DNA of 37,059 nt from a virus: positions 1 through 37,059 of the IMG/VR virus record IMGVR_UViG_3300046007_002748; one strand, given 5' to 3'. The notes below the pieces were generated by a model, which searched no databases, was not told where the DNA came from, and saw only the letters and a program-made list of their open reading frames with translations. A program made the translations under genes and the position numbers. Below are positions 1-8,562 of this stretch, piece after piece. Numbering within the stretch: the first letter of the stretch is position 1; every line of letters starts with the position of its first letter.

Positions 1-2
1 CT

Positions 3-2783
3 GGAGTTACAACGGTAACTAGTCTAACCCAGTTAAATGGTCAAGCAATTGCAATGGGCACTGGTGTCAGAACCGCCGGCACTCAAAGAGTTACGATTGC
101 AACCGATGACACTGTTAACATTGGTTCAATTGGAGGTGCGATAACTCCAGGAACTGGTTCCAATAATTTAGGAAAACCAGTTGATGGGGCCGCCGGAGCC
201 ACCGACGTTGGTGTTTTAGCATTGGCTGTCAGAGATGATGCGCTAACCACACTTACTCCAGCCGATGATGACTATACACAACTTAGAGTAACTTCTCAAG
301 GTAGACTTTGGACTTCTGCGGTTATTGACACTGCACTTCCAGCAGGTACAAATAACATTGGTGATGTTGATGTTGCATCATTGCCTGGCACGGTTGCGAC
401 TGATATCACCGCGATTAAAACCGCGGTTGAAACATTAGATAATGCTGTATCAGGAAACGAATTTCAGGTTGATATTGTAGCCTCTCTTCCAGCGGGTACA
501 AATAACATTGGTGATGTTGATGTTGCCTCATTGCCTGGTACGGTTGCTAGTGATATAACCGCTATTAAAACTGCGGTTGAAATATTAGATAACACAGTAT
601 CAGGAAACGAACTTCAGGTTGATATTGTAGCCTCATTACCCGCAGGTACAAACTCGATTGGTAACGTAAACACGATAAGTGCAGTAACTACCGTATCAAC
701 CGTAACGAATCTAAGTCAATTAGGTGGTACAGCAATTTCAATGGGCACTGGCACAAGAGATGCTGGCACCCAGAGAGTTACTATCGCAACAAATGATGTT
801 GTTCCTATTTCAGATAATTCTGGATCGTTAACCGTTGATGCTCCAGTTGGAACACCAGTATTTGTGAGATTAAGCGATGGTTCTGCTGCAATTACTAACT
901 TAGCCACCAACTTAGCACAAGTTGGTGGAACTACAACAGTCACTGGCGGTACTAATGGAACACTTGCGATTGGAGGTGTTCAAGCGCACGACGCGGTGGC
1001 TTCAGGAAATAAACCCGTACTAATTGGTGGTGTAGCAAATACTTCATCTCCTCCTGCGGTTTCTTCTGGTGATGTATCTCAACTCTGGACAACAACTACT
1101 GGCGCATTAAATGTTGCTGATGGTGGTTCAAGTTTATCTATAGATGATTCTGGAGGCTCTTTAACCGTTGATGCTCCAGTTGGAACACCAGTATTTGTGA
1201 GATTAAGCGATGGTTCTGCTGCAATTACAACACTGCCTGTCAGCCTAGCTTCTCTTCCATCACTAGCGGCAGGGACGAATTCAATAGGTGATGTTAATAC
1301 GGTAAGTGCCGTAACAACTGTATCTACCGTCACGAATCTAAGTCAATTGGGTGGTACAGCAATTGCAATGGGTTCTGGAACAAGAAGTGCTGGAACTCAG
1401 AGGGTTACGATTGCTACTGATGATAGTGTGCCAGTTACGGGAACTTTCTGGCAAGCAACACAACCAGTTAGTTTAGCATTAGCCAAAGCAGAAGACGCCG
1501 CATCGGCCGATGCTGATTCTCTATTGCCTATAGCCGCAGTTAGACAAGACACAATAGCAGCAAGCACTAGTGCTGATGGTGATTATACCTGGCTAAAAAC
1601 TAATAATGTGGGAAGACTGTACGCAAGTGCAGCCATAGATACCGCACTTCCAGCGGGAACAAATAACATTGGTGACGTTGATGTTGCCTCATTACCTGGT
1701 ACAGTTGCCGCAGATATCACTGCAATTAAAACTGCGGTTGAAACACTAGATAATGCTGTATCAGGAAACGAATTTCAGGTTGATATTGTAGCCTCATTAC
1801 CCGCAGGCACAAATAACATTGGTGACGTTGATGTTGCCTCATTACCTGGTACAGTTGCCGCAGATATCACTGCAATTAAAACTGCGGTTGAAACATTAGA
1901 TAATGCTGTATCAGGAAACGAATTTCAGGTTGATATTGTAGCCTCTCTTCCAGCGGGTACTAATTCAATAGGTAACGTAAACACGATAAGTGCAGTAACT
2001 ACCGTATCAACCGTATCAACGGTTACAAACTTGAGTCAATTAGGTGGTACAGCAATCGCAATGGGTACTGGTGTCAGAACTGCTGGAACCCAGAGAGTTA
2101 CCATTGCTACAGACGATGTGGTTCCTATTTCAGATAATTCGGGATCGTTAACCGTTGATGCACCAGTTGGAACACCAGTGTTTGTTAGACTGAGTGACGG
2201 TTCTTCTGCAATTACTAACTTAGCCACCAATCTAGCACAAGTTGGTGGAACTACAACAGTCACTGGCGGCACCGCCGGTTCGCAAGGCATTGGTGGTATT
2301 CAAGCGCATGATGCTGCGGTATCAGGAAACAATCCTGTGCTTACTGGAGGTGTTGCAAACAACTCTGTTCCGACAGCAGTTGCGGCAGGTGATGTATCCA
2401 GACATTGGACTAATTTAAATGGTGCTATGGCCACCGCTGCGTATCCAGAAAACATATCAGCATTTGCTCCAACCAACGCATCTAGTACGGCACTTGCAAG
2501 CTCGTTGGTAGTTAAAGCCACTGCTGGCACACTGTATATGATAACAGGATATAGTGCTAGAGCCTCAGCCCAATTTATTCATGTTTACAATGCAGCAAGT
2601 TTACCGTCAGATGGCGGCGTTCCAGTCATGGTATTTACTGTACCTGCACAATCAAACTTCTCACTGGACCTTGGAATATATGGAAGACATTTTACTACAG
2701 GAATTGTTATCGGCAATTCTACTACAGCGGCAACAAAAACAATCGGCTCATCAGACTGCTGGTTTGATGTTCAGTACAAGTAA
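3..2783 (+). CDS. Repetitive virion fibre/adhesin protein, 5'-truncated by window edge
   Basis: The reading frame is open from base 3, and the residues before the first ATG at 54 (TSLTQLNGQAIAMG) repeat a motif found later in the same protein (TNLSQLGGTAIAMG). The gene therefore starts upstream of the window and about 927 residues are visible. They are low-complexity, rich in Ala, Thr, Val, Gly and Asp, and built from recurring modules: PAGTNNIGDVDVASLPGTV, GTQRVTIATDD, VDAPVGTPVFVRLSDGS and a RDDAL/LTPADDDY/LRV module often seen in phage structural proteins. The last 110 residues are not repetitive and may form a C-terminal cap. No enzyme motif is visible. Position just ahead of the other fibre genes supports a role in the tail fibre or adhesin apparatus. 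It ends 11 bases before the next gene. Virion location is inferred, not shown by a named domain. Confidence 0.75.
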   Translation, partial: GVTTVTSLTQLNGQAIAMGTGVRTAGTQRVTIATDDTVNIGSIGGAITPGTGSNNLGKPVDGAAGATDVGVLALAVRDDALTTLTPADDDYTQLRVTSQGRLWTSAVIDTALPAGTNNIGDVDVASLPGTVATDITAIKTAVETLDNAVSGNEFQVDIVASLPAGTNNIGDVDVASLPGTVASDITAIKTAVEILDNTVSGNELQVDIVASLPAGTNSIGNVNTISAVTTVSTVTNLSQLGGTAISMGTGTRDAGTQRVTIATNDVVPISDNSGSLTVDAPVGTPVFVRLSDGSAAITNLATNLAQVGGTTTVTGGTNGTLAIGGVQAHDAVASGNKPVLIGGVANTSSPPAVSSGDVSQLWTTTTGALNVADGGSSLSIDDSGGSLTVDAPVGTPVFVRLSDGSAAITTLPVSLASLPSLAAGTNSIGDVNTVSAVTTVSTVTNLSQLGGTAIAMGSGTRSAGTQRVTIATDDSVPVTGTFWQATQPVSLALAKAEDAASADADSLLPIAAVRQDTIAASTSADGDYTWLKTNNVGRLYASAAIDTALPAGTNNIGDVDVASLPGTVAADITAIKTAVETLDNAVSGNEFQVDIVASLPAGTNNIGDVDVASLPGTVAADITAIKTAVETLDNAVSGNEFQVDIVASLPAGTNSIGNVNTISAVTTVSTVSTVTNLSQLGGTAIAMGTGVRTAGTQRVTIATDDVVPISDNSGSLTVDAPVGTPVFVRLSDGSSAITNLATNLAQVGGTTTVTGGTAGSQGIGGIQAHDAAVSGNNPVLTGGVANNSVPTAVAAGDVSRHWTNLNGAMATAAYPENISAFAPTNASSTALASSLVVKATAGTLYMITGYSARASAQFIHVYNAASLPSDGGVPVMVFTVPAQSNFSLDLGIYGRHFTTGIVIGNSTTAATKTIGSSDCWFDVQYK
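336..635 (+). repeat. Two tandem 150-bp (50-codon) repeats in the fibre gene, first cluster
   Basis: Units at 336-485 and 486-635 each encode 50 residues, starting LPAGTNNIGDVDV and ending QVDIVAS. They differ at a handful of residues (for example ET/EI, NAV/NTV, EFQ/ELQ). A partial third unit follows at 636 and diverges after PAGTNSIGNVN. Confidence 0.85.
1647..1946 (+). repeat. Two tandem 150-bp repeats in the fibre gene, second cluster, nearly identical
   Basis: Units at 1647-1796 and 1797-1946 encode the same 50 residues. After the first dozen bases I see a single interior nucleotide difference (aaacactaga versus aaacattaga), which implies very recent duplication or gene conversion. The cluster lies exactly 1311 bp after the first one at 336 and is followed by the same downstream modules. 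Confidence 0.88.
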
Positions 2784-2794
2784 GGAAGAGTAGA

Positions 2795-3874
2795 ATGGCA
2801 TTACTAATTTCCGGCCCTTTAGGTACACTCACCTTAACTACGTCTGGAACGGGCTTGAGTGGAAGCACAACGTATAATGGTTCTGGTGCGACAACATTTA
2901 CTGTTGCGAGTAATGCAGCAACAACTAACACAGGAAACGCTATAGTTGCTAGAGATGCATCGGGAAATTTTTCAGCGGGCACGATTACCGCAACACTGAG
3001 TGGCTCAGCAACATCTGCCGGATCTGCTACAACAGCAACTACGGCAACAAATCTTGCAAGTGGTGCGCAAGGATCAATACCTTATCAAAATGGATCAGGA
3101 ACTACGCTATTCTTAGCGGCAGGAACATCAGGACAAGTTTTACGAACAAACGGCACCGGTGCCGCACCGACATGGCAAACCTTAGCAACATCAGCAACTA
3201 CTGACACAACCAGTGCCACTAATATTACATCAGGAACACTTCCTGGTGATCGTGGTGTAACTGCCGGCTCAAGTTCATCATCATTCGTCGAATATAATGG
3301 TACTACTGCTACGGCTGGACAATTTGACGGCGGAACAACAAATCCTTCTGGAACAACTAGATTAAACTATGGCGGGTACTTATACGCAACTAGATTTTAT
3401 GGTGATGGAAGTCAATTAACTGGTATTAGTGCTGGCGCGACAATTTCAGATGACACTTCAACCAACGCTACTAGATATATTCTTTGGGAAGATGCCACAT
3501 CTGGAACAGCAACTACGGTTGGCGTAAGTTCGACTAAATTGACTTTTAATCCAAGCACAGGAACAATTAATGCAACAATTTTCAATTCAACCTCTGATGA
3601 AAGGCATAAAAAGAATGTATCTAAAATTACTAATGCTACAGAGTTAATCAAGTTGCTTGAAGGTGTTGAGTTTGAATGGGTGGATAATGATAAAAAATCT
3701 TCAGGTTTAATTGCTCAATGGGTAGAAAAAGTTTTACCACATTTAGTTGACGAAACAAAATTAGAAGATGGCACAGAAACAAAAACTTTAAATTATTCTG
3801 GACTGATTGGGTATTTAATTGAATCTGTTAAAGAACTTTCTGATAGAATAGATATATTGGAAAACAAAAAATAA
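2795..3874 (+). CDS. Tail fibre with C-terminal intramolecular chaperone (peptidase S74) domain
   Basis: The protein has 359 residues. Residues 1 to about 260 are Ala/Thr/Ser/Gly-rich fibre sequence with typical trimeric-fibre motifs (LPGDRGVTAGSSS, FYGDGSQLTGI). The last ~95 residues match the endosialidase-type intramolecular chaperone: NSTSDERHKKNV (Ser267-Asp268), a FEWVDNDKKSSGLIAQ stretch, LNYSGLIGYLIESVKEL, then a short coiled-coil end. In this family the C-terminal domain drives trimerisation of the fibre and is then released by self-cleavage before the conserved Ser; Ser267 is the candidate. A GGAAG ribosome binding site precedes the ATG. The gene lies between the repetitive fibre and the RCC1 proteins, so it is a likely tail fibre or tailspike component. 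Confidence 0.85.
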   Translation: MALLISGPLGTLTLTTSGTGLSGSTTYNGSGATTFTVASNAATTNTGNAIVARDASGNFSAGTITATLSGSATSAGSATTATTATNLASGAQGSIPYQNGSGTTLFLAAGTSGQVLRTNGTGAAPTWQTLATSATTDTTSATNITSGTLPGDRGVTAGSSSSSFVEYNGTTATAGQFDGGTTNPSGTTRLNYGGYLYATRFYGDGSQLTGISAGATISDDTSTNATRYILWEDATSGTATTVGVSSTKLTFNPSTGTINATIFNSTSDERHKKNVSKITNATELIKLLEGVEFEWVDNDKKSSGLIAQWVEKVLPHLVDETKLEDGTETKTLNYSGLIGYLIESVKELSDRIDILENKK

Positions 3875-3902
3875 TTTTTTAATCAAATAGGAAAAAAATA
3901 AT

Positions 3903-5141
3903 ATGTCTATTAGGATTGGTGGACAAATCGTTTTTGACAATAAAGGAAATCCTATTTTAGGAAATTTACAAATTGCTCCGGCTTCACCATCGGCGGGAAC
4001 AATGTTTTTTAATGAAAATACTAGAACGGTCCAAGGTTGGAATGGAACGTCGTGGGTCGATTTAACCAGCACCAGCACTTCAAGTATATTCGGATGGGGA
4101 CTTAATACTTCTGGGCAATTAGGTAATAATACTGCAACTAACGCCAGCAGTCCAGTTTCTCTTGTTGGTGGATTTACCGATTGGATGCAAGTGGATCGAA
4201 ATGTAGCAATTCGTTCGAACGGGACCGCGTGGTGCTGGGGTCTTGCAACCAGTGGAAGGCTTGGCGACAACACTACTACACTTAAAAGCAGTCCGGTATC
4301 AACTCTCACCTCTTATGTTTTTAGTCAAGTTTCAGGCCATGCATCGCATGCTGGTGGTGTAAGAACAAATGGGTCTGTGGCCATGTGGGGCTTAAACACA
4401 TATGGAAGATTAGGTGATAGCAGTACAACTAGTAGAAGAACCCCTAATCCAATATCTGGAGGTCTTACTGATTTTGTGGAAATCAGTTGCGGATACGCTT
4501 TCACTTTAGGATTAAGATCGAATGGGGTTTTAATGGCTTGGGGTCAAGGAAGTTTTTTTCAAATAGGTGACGGCTTTAATAGTAATAGAACAAGCCCAGT
4601 AAGCGTCTCTGGAGGTATCACCAATTGGATTCAGCCAGCGGCTGGATATAGACATGCCGCTGCGCTTAGAGGAAATGGAAACATATATTGTTGGGGCATA
4701 AACACATATGGAAGGTTAGGTGACGGCACCCTGTCAAGTAGATCAACTCCCACAGCATTATTAGGAAATAATAATGATTGGGTTCAAGTTGCATCGGGAC
4801 AAGAGCACGGAGCCGCAGTTAAAGGAAATGGGACTTTATGGTGTTGGGGGAGAAACCATCAAGGACAACTTGGAAATAACAGTACAACAGACACTTCAAG
4901 CCCTGTTCAAGTCGCGGGTTCAATAACTAATTGGGCGCAAGTTTCTTGTGGTACATCTCACACCGGCGGCCTTACATCCGATGGAAAAATTTATTGTTGG
5001 GGAAGAAACGATCAAGGACAACTTGGAGACAATACTACATCTTCCAGATCGAGTCCAGTTTTAACAGTTGGTGGTGTAACAAATTGGGTTCAAATTGAGT
5101 GTAATGGTTCTTTAAATACTTTTGCTCTTAGATCGCTTTGA
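3903..5141 (+). CDS. RCC1-repeat tail fibre protein A (seven-bladed propeller)
   Basis: 412 residues. The N-terminal ~60 residues carry a short fibre-attachment type motif (PASPSAGTMFFN then VQGWNGTSWVDL), as in many phage fibre proteins. The rest is seven RCC1-type repeats, recognisable by WGLNTSGQLGNN, WGLATSGRLGDN, WGLNTYGRLGDS, WGQGSFFQIGDG, WGINTYGRLGDG, WGRNHQGQLGNN and WGRNDQGQLGDN. Seven repeats are what a closed RCC1 beta-propeller needs. In eukaryotes RCC1 acts on Ran/chromatin; in this setting the propeller is most likely a receptor-binding or fibre-tip domain (inference). First of three such genes; the second follows after 9 bases. Confidence 0.85.
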   Translation: MSIRIGGQIVFDNKGNPILGNLQIAPASPSAGTMFFNENTRTVQGWNGTSWVDLTSTSTSSIFGWGLNTSGQLGNNTATNASSPVSLVGGFTDWMQVDRNVAIRSNGTAWCWGLATSGRLGDNTTTLKSSPVSTLTSYVFSQVSGHASHAGGVRTNGSVAMWGLNTYGRLGDSSTTSRRTPNPISGGLTDFVEISCGYAFTLGLRSNGVLMAWGQGSFFQIGDGFNSNRTSPVSVSGGITNWIQPAAGYRHAAALRGNGNIYCWGINTYGRLGDGTLSSRSTPTALLGNNNDWVQVASGQEHGAAVKGNGTLWCWGRNHQGQLGNNSTTDTSSPVQVAGSITNWAQVSCGTSHTGGLTSDGKIYCWGRNDQGQLGDNTTSSRSSPVLTVGGVTNWVQIECNGSLNTFALRSL

Positions 5142-5150
5142 GGCGAAAAA

Positions 5151-6428
5151 ATGTCAATTCAAATTAATGGTACTACGGTAATAAATGCCCCTGATAGAAG
5201 ATTTATATTAGGATCAACGGCTCCAGCCTCGCCTGTACAGGGACATGTAAGATATAACTCTTCAACAAATAAATTTGAAGTTTACAATGGAACTTCATGG
5301 GTAGTTTTTCCTGCCGAAGTTATACCACCGCCAGCCTGGTCTTGGGGTAGAAATGTTGATGGATCATTAGGTGATAATACAACATCCGATAAAAGCAGTC
5401 CAATTTCTATTGTGGGCGGATTTACTGATTGGATACAGATCACTTCTGGGAATGATGCCAGTGCAGGGATTAGGGCAAATGGAACTGCTTGGTCATGGGG
5501 TTCGGTGAATTTTTTTGGTGTATTGGGTGACAACACAACCACGGCCAAAAGTAGTCCAGTGTCAGTTGTCGGAGGCTTTACAGATTGGGTTCAAATTTCA
5601 GTTGGTATATACGCCCATGCCGCAGCAGTTAGAGCAAACGGAACCGCGTGGTGTTGGGGAGATAACGCTCATGGACAATTAGGAACAAATAATTACATAA
5701 CAGCGAGTAGCCCAGTATCAGTTGTTGGTGGTTTTACAGATTGGGTTCAAATAAGTACAGGTGAACGTCACACCGCAGCAGTTAGAGCAAACGGAACCGC
5801 ATGGTGTTGGGGAAGAAATAACGCCGGACAGCTTGGGGATGGATCTCTTGCAAACCGATTAAGTCCTGTTTCCGTTGTTGGTGGTTTTACCGACTGGGTA
5901 CAAATTAGTGCTGGATGGCAACATACTGGTGCCGTAAGAGCCTCGGGCACTGCATGGTGTTGGGGATATAACGCTAACGGACAACTTGGAGATAATAGCA
6001 CGACTACTCGAAGCAGTCCAGTTTCAATACTCAGTGCAGGAGTACCAAGATGGGTTCAAATAAGCACCGGTGGCAAACTTTCGTCTGGAAGTCATTCTGG
6101 CGCAATAAAAAGCGACGGAACCGCATGGTGTTGGGGTTTCAACGGGGCAGGAAGATTAGGCGATAATACTACGACTGCCAGAAGCAGCCCCGTTTCTGTT
6201 GTTGGAGGATTTTTTGATTGGGTTCAAATTTCAACGGGAGCAAGGCAAACTGTAGCAATTAGAGCGAATGGAACAGCTTGGGGGTGGGGAAGTAATGACA
6301 GTGGAAGACTGGGCAACAATTCGTCTGGTAGCTATCACTCAAGCCCTATTTCCGTTGTTGGCGGCTTTACTGATTGGGTGAATATATCATCAGTATATAG
6401 GCACACGGTTGCGTTAAGAGCATTGTAA
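5151..6428 (+). CDS. RCC1-repeat tail fibre protein B (seven-bladed propeller)
   Basis: 425 residues. The N-terminus has the same fibre-type motif as its neighbour (PASPVQGHVRYN, FEVYNGTSWVVF). It is followed by seven RCC1 repeats with the core W(S/C/G)WG...LG(D/N)N; a GGFTDWVQIS linker recurs between blades. It shares long, nearly identical DNA stretches with the third RCC1 gene, so the two have exchanged sequence or duplicated recently. A GAGG ribosome binding site overlaps the stop of the preceding gene. Probable virion surface protein that contacts the host; the ligand is unknown. Confidence 0.85.
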   Translation: MSIQINGTTVINAPDRRFILGSTAPASPVQGHVRYNSSTNKFEVYNGTSWVVFPAEVIPPPAWSWGRNVDGSLGDNTTSDKSSPISIVGGFTDWIQITSGNDASAGIRANGTAWSWGSVNFFGVLGDNTTTAKSSPVSVVGGFTDWVQISVGIYAHAAAVRANGTAWCWGDNAHGQLGTNNYITASSPVSVVGGFTDWVQISTGERHTAAVRANGTAWCWGRNNAGQLGDGSLANRLSPVSVVGGFTDWVQISAGWQHTGAVRASGTAWCWGYNANGQLGDNSTTTRSSPVSILSAGVPRWVQISTGGKLSSGSHSGAIKSDGTAWCWGFNGAGRLGDNTTTARSSPVSVVGGFFDWVQISTGARQTVAIRANGTAWGWGSNDSGRLGNNSSGSYHSSPISVVGGFTDWVNISSVYRHTVALRAL

Positions 6429-6457
6429 AAAACATACAATATAGGGGGGTGTGTTAA

Positions 6458-7120
6458 ATGTATGTAGTAAAATATAAACAAATGGTAGTTATGGGTATAA
6501 TTCCATGGAATAGTCAATATATCATCGATGTTTTTAGAGTGAGATATCGAAAAACTGTTGAAGTTCCATATGATGAACCTAGTATTGAATCATTTCCTCT
6601 TAAATTGAGTGATGATATTACAATTTATCCTGCCGAAGAAAATCGAGAAAGAGAAATTAATCCTCTTTTTGAGGCTTATCACGGTCCCACGTGGGAATTT
6701 TTAGAAGAAAAAGTCATCGCCCATTATACAGTAGTTCAACATAATCTTGATACGATTAAAGAAAATTATCGTAAAATAGCGGCGAATTTACGATACGCCA
6801 AAGAAATTTCTGGAACCAGTATAAAAATAGACGAGGTTGATTATTTTATCAGAACATTTAGAGATGAAAAATATAAGTATGTCGAAAAATTGAGTGCGCT
6901 AGAAGATAATCAGACAATTAATTGGAAATTTGGCGACAACAACTGGAAAACGTTAACAAAATTTCAACTTTTGTCTATATTACGCGCTATAGATGCTCAT
7001 GTACAATCATCATTCGATTATGAATTAAATCTTAACAATCAAATTAATTCTGCGCAAAGCGTTGAAGAATTGATGAACATTGAAGAACTAAATAAACCTC
7101 AATTAATGTTATCATTATAA
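6458..7120 (+). CDS. DUF4376-like fibre-associated protein
   Basis: 220 residues, charged, predicted largely helical in its middle part. The C-terminal ~65 residues follow the DUF4376 pattern common in phage tail fibre accessory proteins: a Trp-containing start, LTKFQLLSILRAIDAHVQ, a Phe-x-x-Glu element, then INSAQSVEELMNIEEL. The N-terminal part is not recognised. A very strong purine-rich ribosome binding site (AGGGGGG, around 6443) precedes the ATG, suggesting high expression. It sits between two RCC1 fibre genes, 29 bases after one and 12 before the next, so it may be a fibre assembly factor or small structural partner. The family link is from motif memory only. Confidence 0.6.
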   Translation: MYVVKYKQMVVMGIIPWNSQYIIDVFRVRYRKTVEVPYDEPSIESFPLKLSDDITIYPAEENREREINPLFEAYHGPTWEFLEEKVIAHYTVVQHNLDTIKENYRKIAANLRYAKEISGTSIKIDEVDYFIRTFRDEKYKYVEKLSALEDNQTINWKFGDNNWKTLTKFQLLSILRAIDAHVQSSFDYELNLNNQINSAQSVEELMNIEELNKPQLMLSL

Positions 7121-7132
7121 AGAGGGTGTATA

Positions 7133-8509
7133 ATGCCATTTAACGTTTATTACGGTATAACTAGAATAACCGATGAGCGGGTATTGCGTTTGCCGGCAAA
7201 CTCTACTGGGCAGAGGCCCATCTATCCTTATCCTGGTCAACTATTTTTTGATACTACATTAAACAAATTGGTAGTTTGGGATGGTGGTAATTGGAGAGAA
7301 TCCGCCATATCTACTTTAAACACAGTTCCTCTTTGGTCATGGGGGGCCGCAAATAATGGGCAATTAGGAAACAATCAAGCAGTTACTGGAAGATCAAGTC
7401 CAGGTAGTGTTGTGGGAGGTATTGCAGATTGGACGCAAGTTTCTACTGGCGCCGGAGGTTGGGTTTCGTCGTTAAGAGCAAATGGCGGAATTTTAAATTG
7501 GGGGGCAGCAAGTCTAGGTCAAAATGGAACTGGTGCCGGTGGTGCGCGAAGTAGCCCAACTTCAATTGCCGGAGCAACCACTACTGGATGGTTTCAAGTT
7601 GCCGCCGGCTATAATCATGGAGTAGCCTTACGCTTTACAACAACGAGTTTATATAGTCAGGTCTGGTCTTGGGGAGGTAACAATTTCGGTCAACATGGCA
7701 CTGGATCTCTCAGCGCCAGCACAAGTAGTCCAACCATCACAAATAATTTTGGAGATACTATACAAGTTAGCGCCGGATATATGACAAGTGGTTTTCTTCG
7801 CTCTGGCATAGATGGTGGAATACTCATGACTTGTGGTGTGAATTTTTATGGTCAATTGGGTGACGGCACAACAAATTCTCGATCTGCTCCAACTACTGTT
7901 GTGGGGGGTTTTACAAATTGGACACAAGTGTCTATGGGCCATAATTTTTCTGCTGGCGTCAGAGCAAACGGAACCGCATGGTGTTGGGGTATAAATGCCT
8001 ACGGACAATTAGGTAATAACACTACAACTAACGCCAGCAGTCCAGTATCGGTTGTAGGAGGCTTTACAGATTGGGTTCAAATAGCCACCGGCGGAAACCG
8101 AACTATATTCAGCTCTTTAATTCCTCAATTTACTGGCGCAATAAGAGGAAACGGAACCGCATGGTGTTGGGGTAGAAATAACAATGGACAGCTTGGAAAT
8201 AATGCCACAACAAACGTTTCAAGTCCTGTTTCCGTTGTTGGTGGCTTTACCGACTGGGTTCAAATCTCCTGTGGAGATTCAACAACTATGGCAGTGCGTG
8301 CCAATGGAACAGCTTGGGGATGGGGGTCAAATGCTAATGGTGAAATAGGAGACAACACGACCACGGCTAGAAGTAGTCCAGTATCAGTTGTTGGTGGTTT
8401 TACGGATTGGGTTCAAATTTCAACCGGAAGAGCTTTAACTATTGGAGTGCGTGGACAGCCAAGAAGCACTACCATACGACAAAATAATTTAAGAAATACA
8501 TTTGAATAA
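7133..8509 (+). CDS. RCC1-repeat tail fibre protein C (seven-bladed propeller)
   Basis: 458 residues. The N-terminus shares the fibre-type motif (PYPGQLFFDTTLNKLVVWDG) but opens with a different lead sequence (MPFNVYYGITRITDERVLRL). Seven RCC1 blades follow. The early ones are divergent (LNWGAASLGQNGTG, WSWGGNNFGQHGTG, MTCGVNFYGQLGDG); the last three are close to those of the second RCC1 protein. The divergent first half and shared second half suggest a mosaic. An AGAGGGTG ribosome binding site precedes the ATG. Last gene of the adsorption block; a promoter-like region follows. Confidence 0.85.
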   Translation: MPFNVYYGITRITDERVLRLPANSTGQRPIYPYPGQLFFDTTLNKLVVWDGGNWRESAISTLNTVPLWSWGAANNGQLGNNQAVTGRSSPGSVVGGIADWTQVSTGAGGWVSSLRANGGILNWGAASLGQNGTGAGGARSSPTSIAGATTTGWFQVAAGYNHGVALRFTTTSLYSQVWSWGGNNFGQHGTGSLSASTSSPTITNNFGDTIQVSAGYMTSGFLRSGIDGGILMTCGVNFYGQLGDGTTNSRSAPTTVVGGFTNWTQVSMGHNFSAGVRANGTAWCWGINAYGQLGNNTTTNASSPVSVVGGFTDWVQIATGGNRTIFSSLIPQFTGAIRGNGTAWCWGRNNNGQLGNNATTNVSSPVSVVGGFTDWVQISCGDSTTMAVRANGTAWGWGSNANGEIGDNTTTARSSPVSVVGGFTDWVQISTGRALTIGVRGQPRSTTIRQNNLRNTFE

Positions 8510-8512
8510 TTA

Positions 8513-8541
8513 TTGACATAATATTTTTTTTAGTATAAATT
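8513..8541 (+). promoter_or_regulatory. Promoter candidate for the sulfotransferase/glycan cassette
   Basis: A perfect -35-like TTGACA (8513-8518) is followed by TATAAATT (8534-8541), which is both a -10-like TATAAA at 15-bp spacing and one base away from the T4 late octamer. It begins just after the RCC1 gene stop codon and ends 21 bases before the proposed start of the methyltransferase. The spacing is short for sigma70, so either host or late polymerase could use it. Confidence 0.5.
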
Positions 8542-8562
8542 ATATGTTTGAGGAGAGTGATT

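Noticed and set aside
336-1946. Regular repeats that might suggest a CRISPR array
   Set aside because: Units are coding, in frame, 150 bp long and contiguous without unique spacers.
716-2530. Minus-strand open frames inside the large fibre gene
   Set aside because: They recur with the fibre repeats and are shadows of the plus-strand coding sequence.
2554-2793. Plus-strand 79-codon frame overlapping the fibre gene end
   Set aside because: Lies almost wholly inside the fibre gene in another frame, with no RBS and no family resemblance.
3815-4309. Minus-strand 164-codon open frame over the RCC1 gene, and similar ones at 5282-5548, 5768-6001 and 7649-8008
   Set aside because: They mirror the repeats of the plus-strand RCC1 genes, have no RBS and no domain; the plus frames carry clear repeats.
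8548-8562. TTG start for the methyltransferase, and similar upstream non-ATG starts at 9092, 11219, 33354 and 33502
   Set aside because: Each places the RBS inside the gene or overlaps a neighbour more; the downstream ATG or GTG is better supported.
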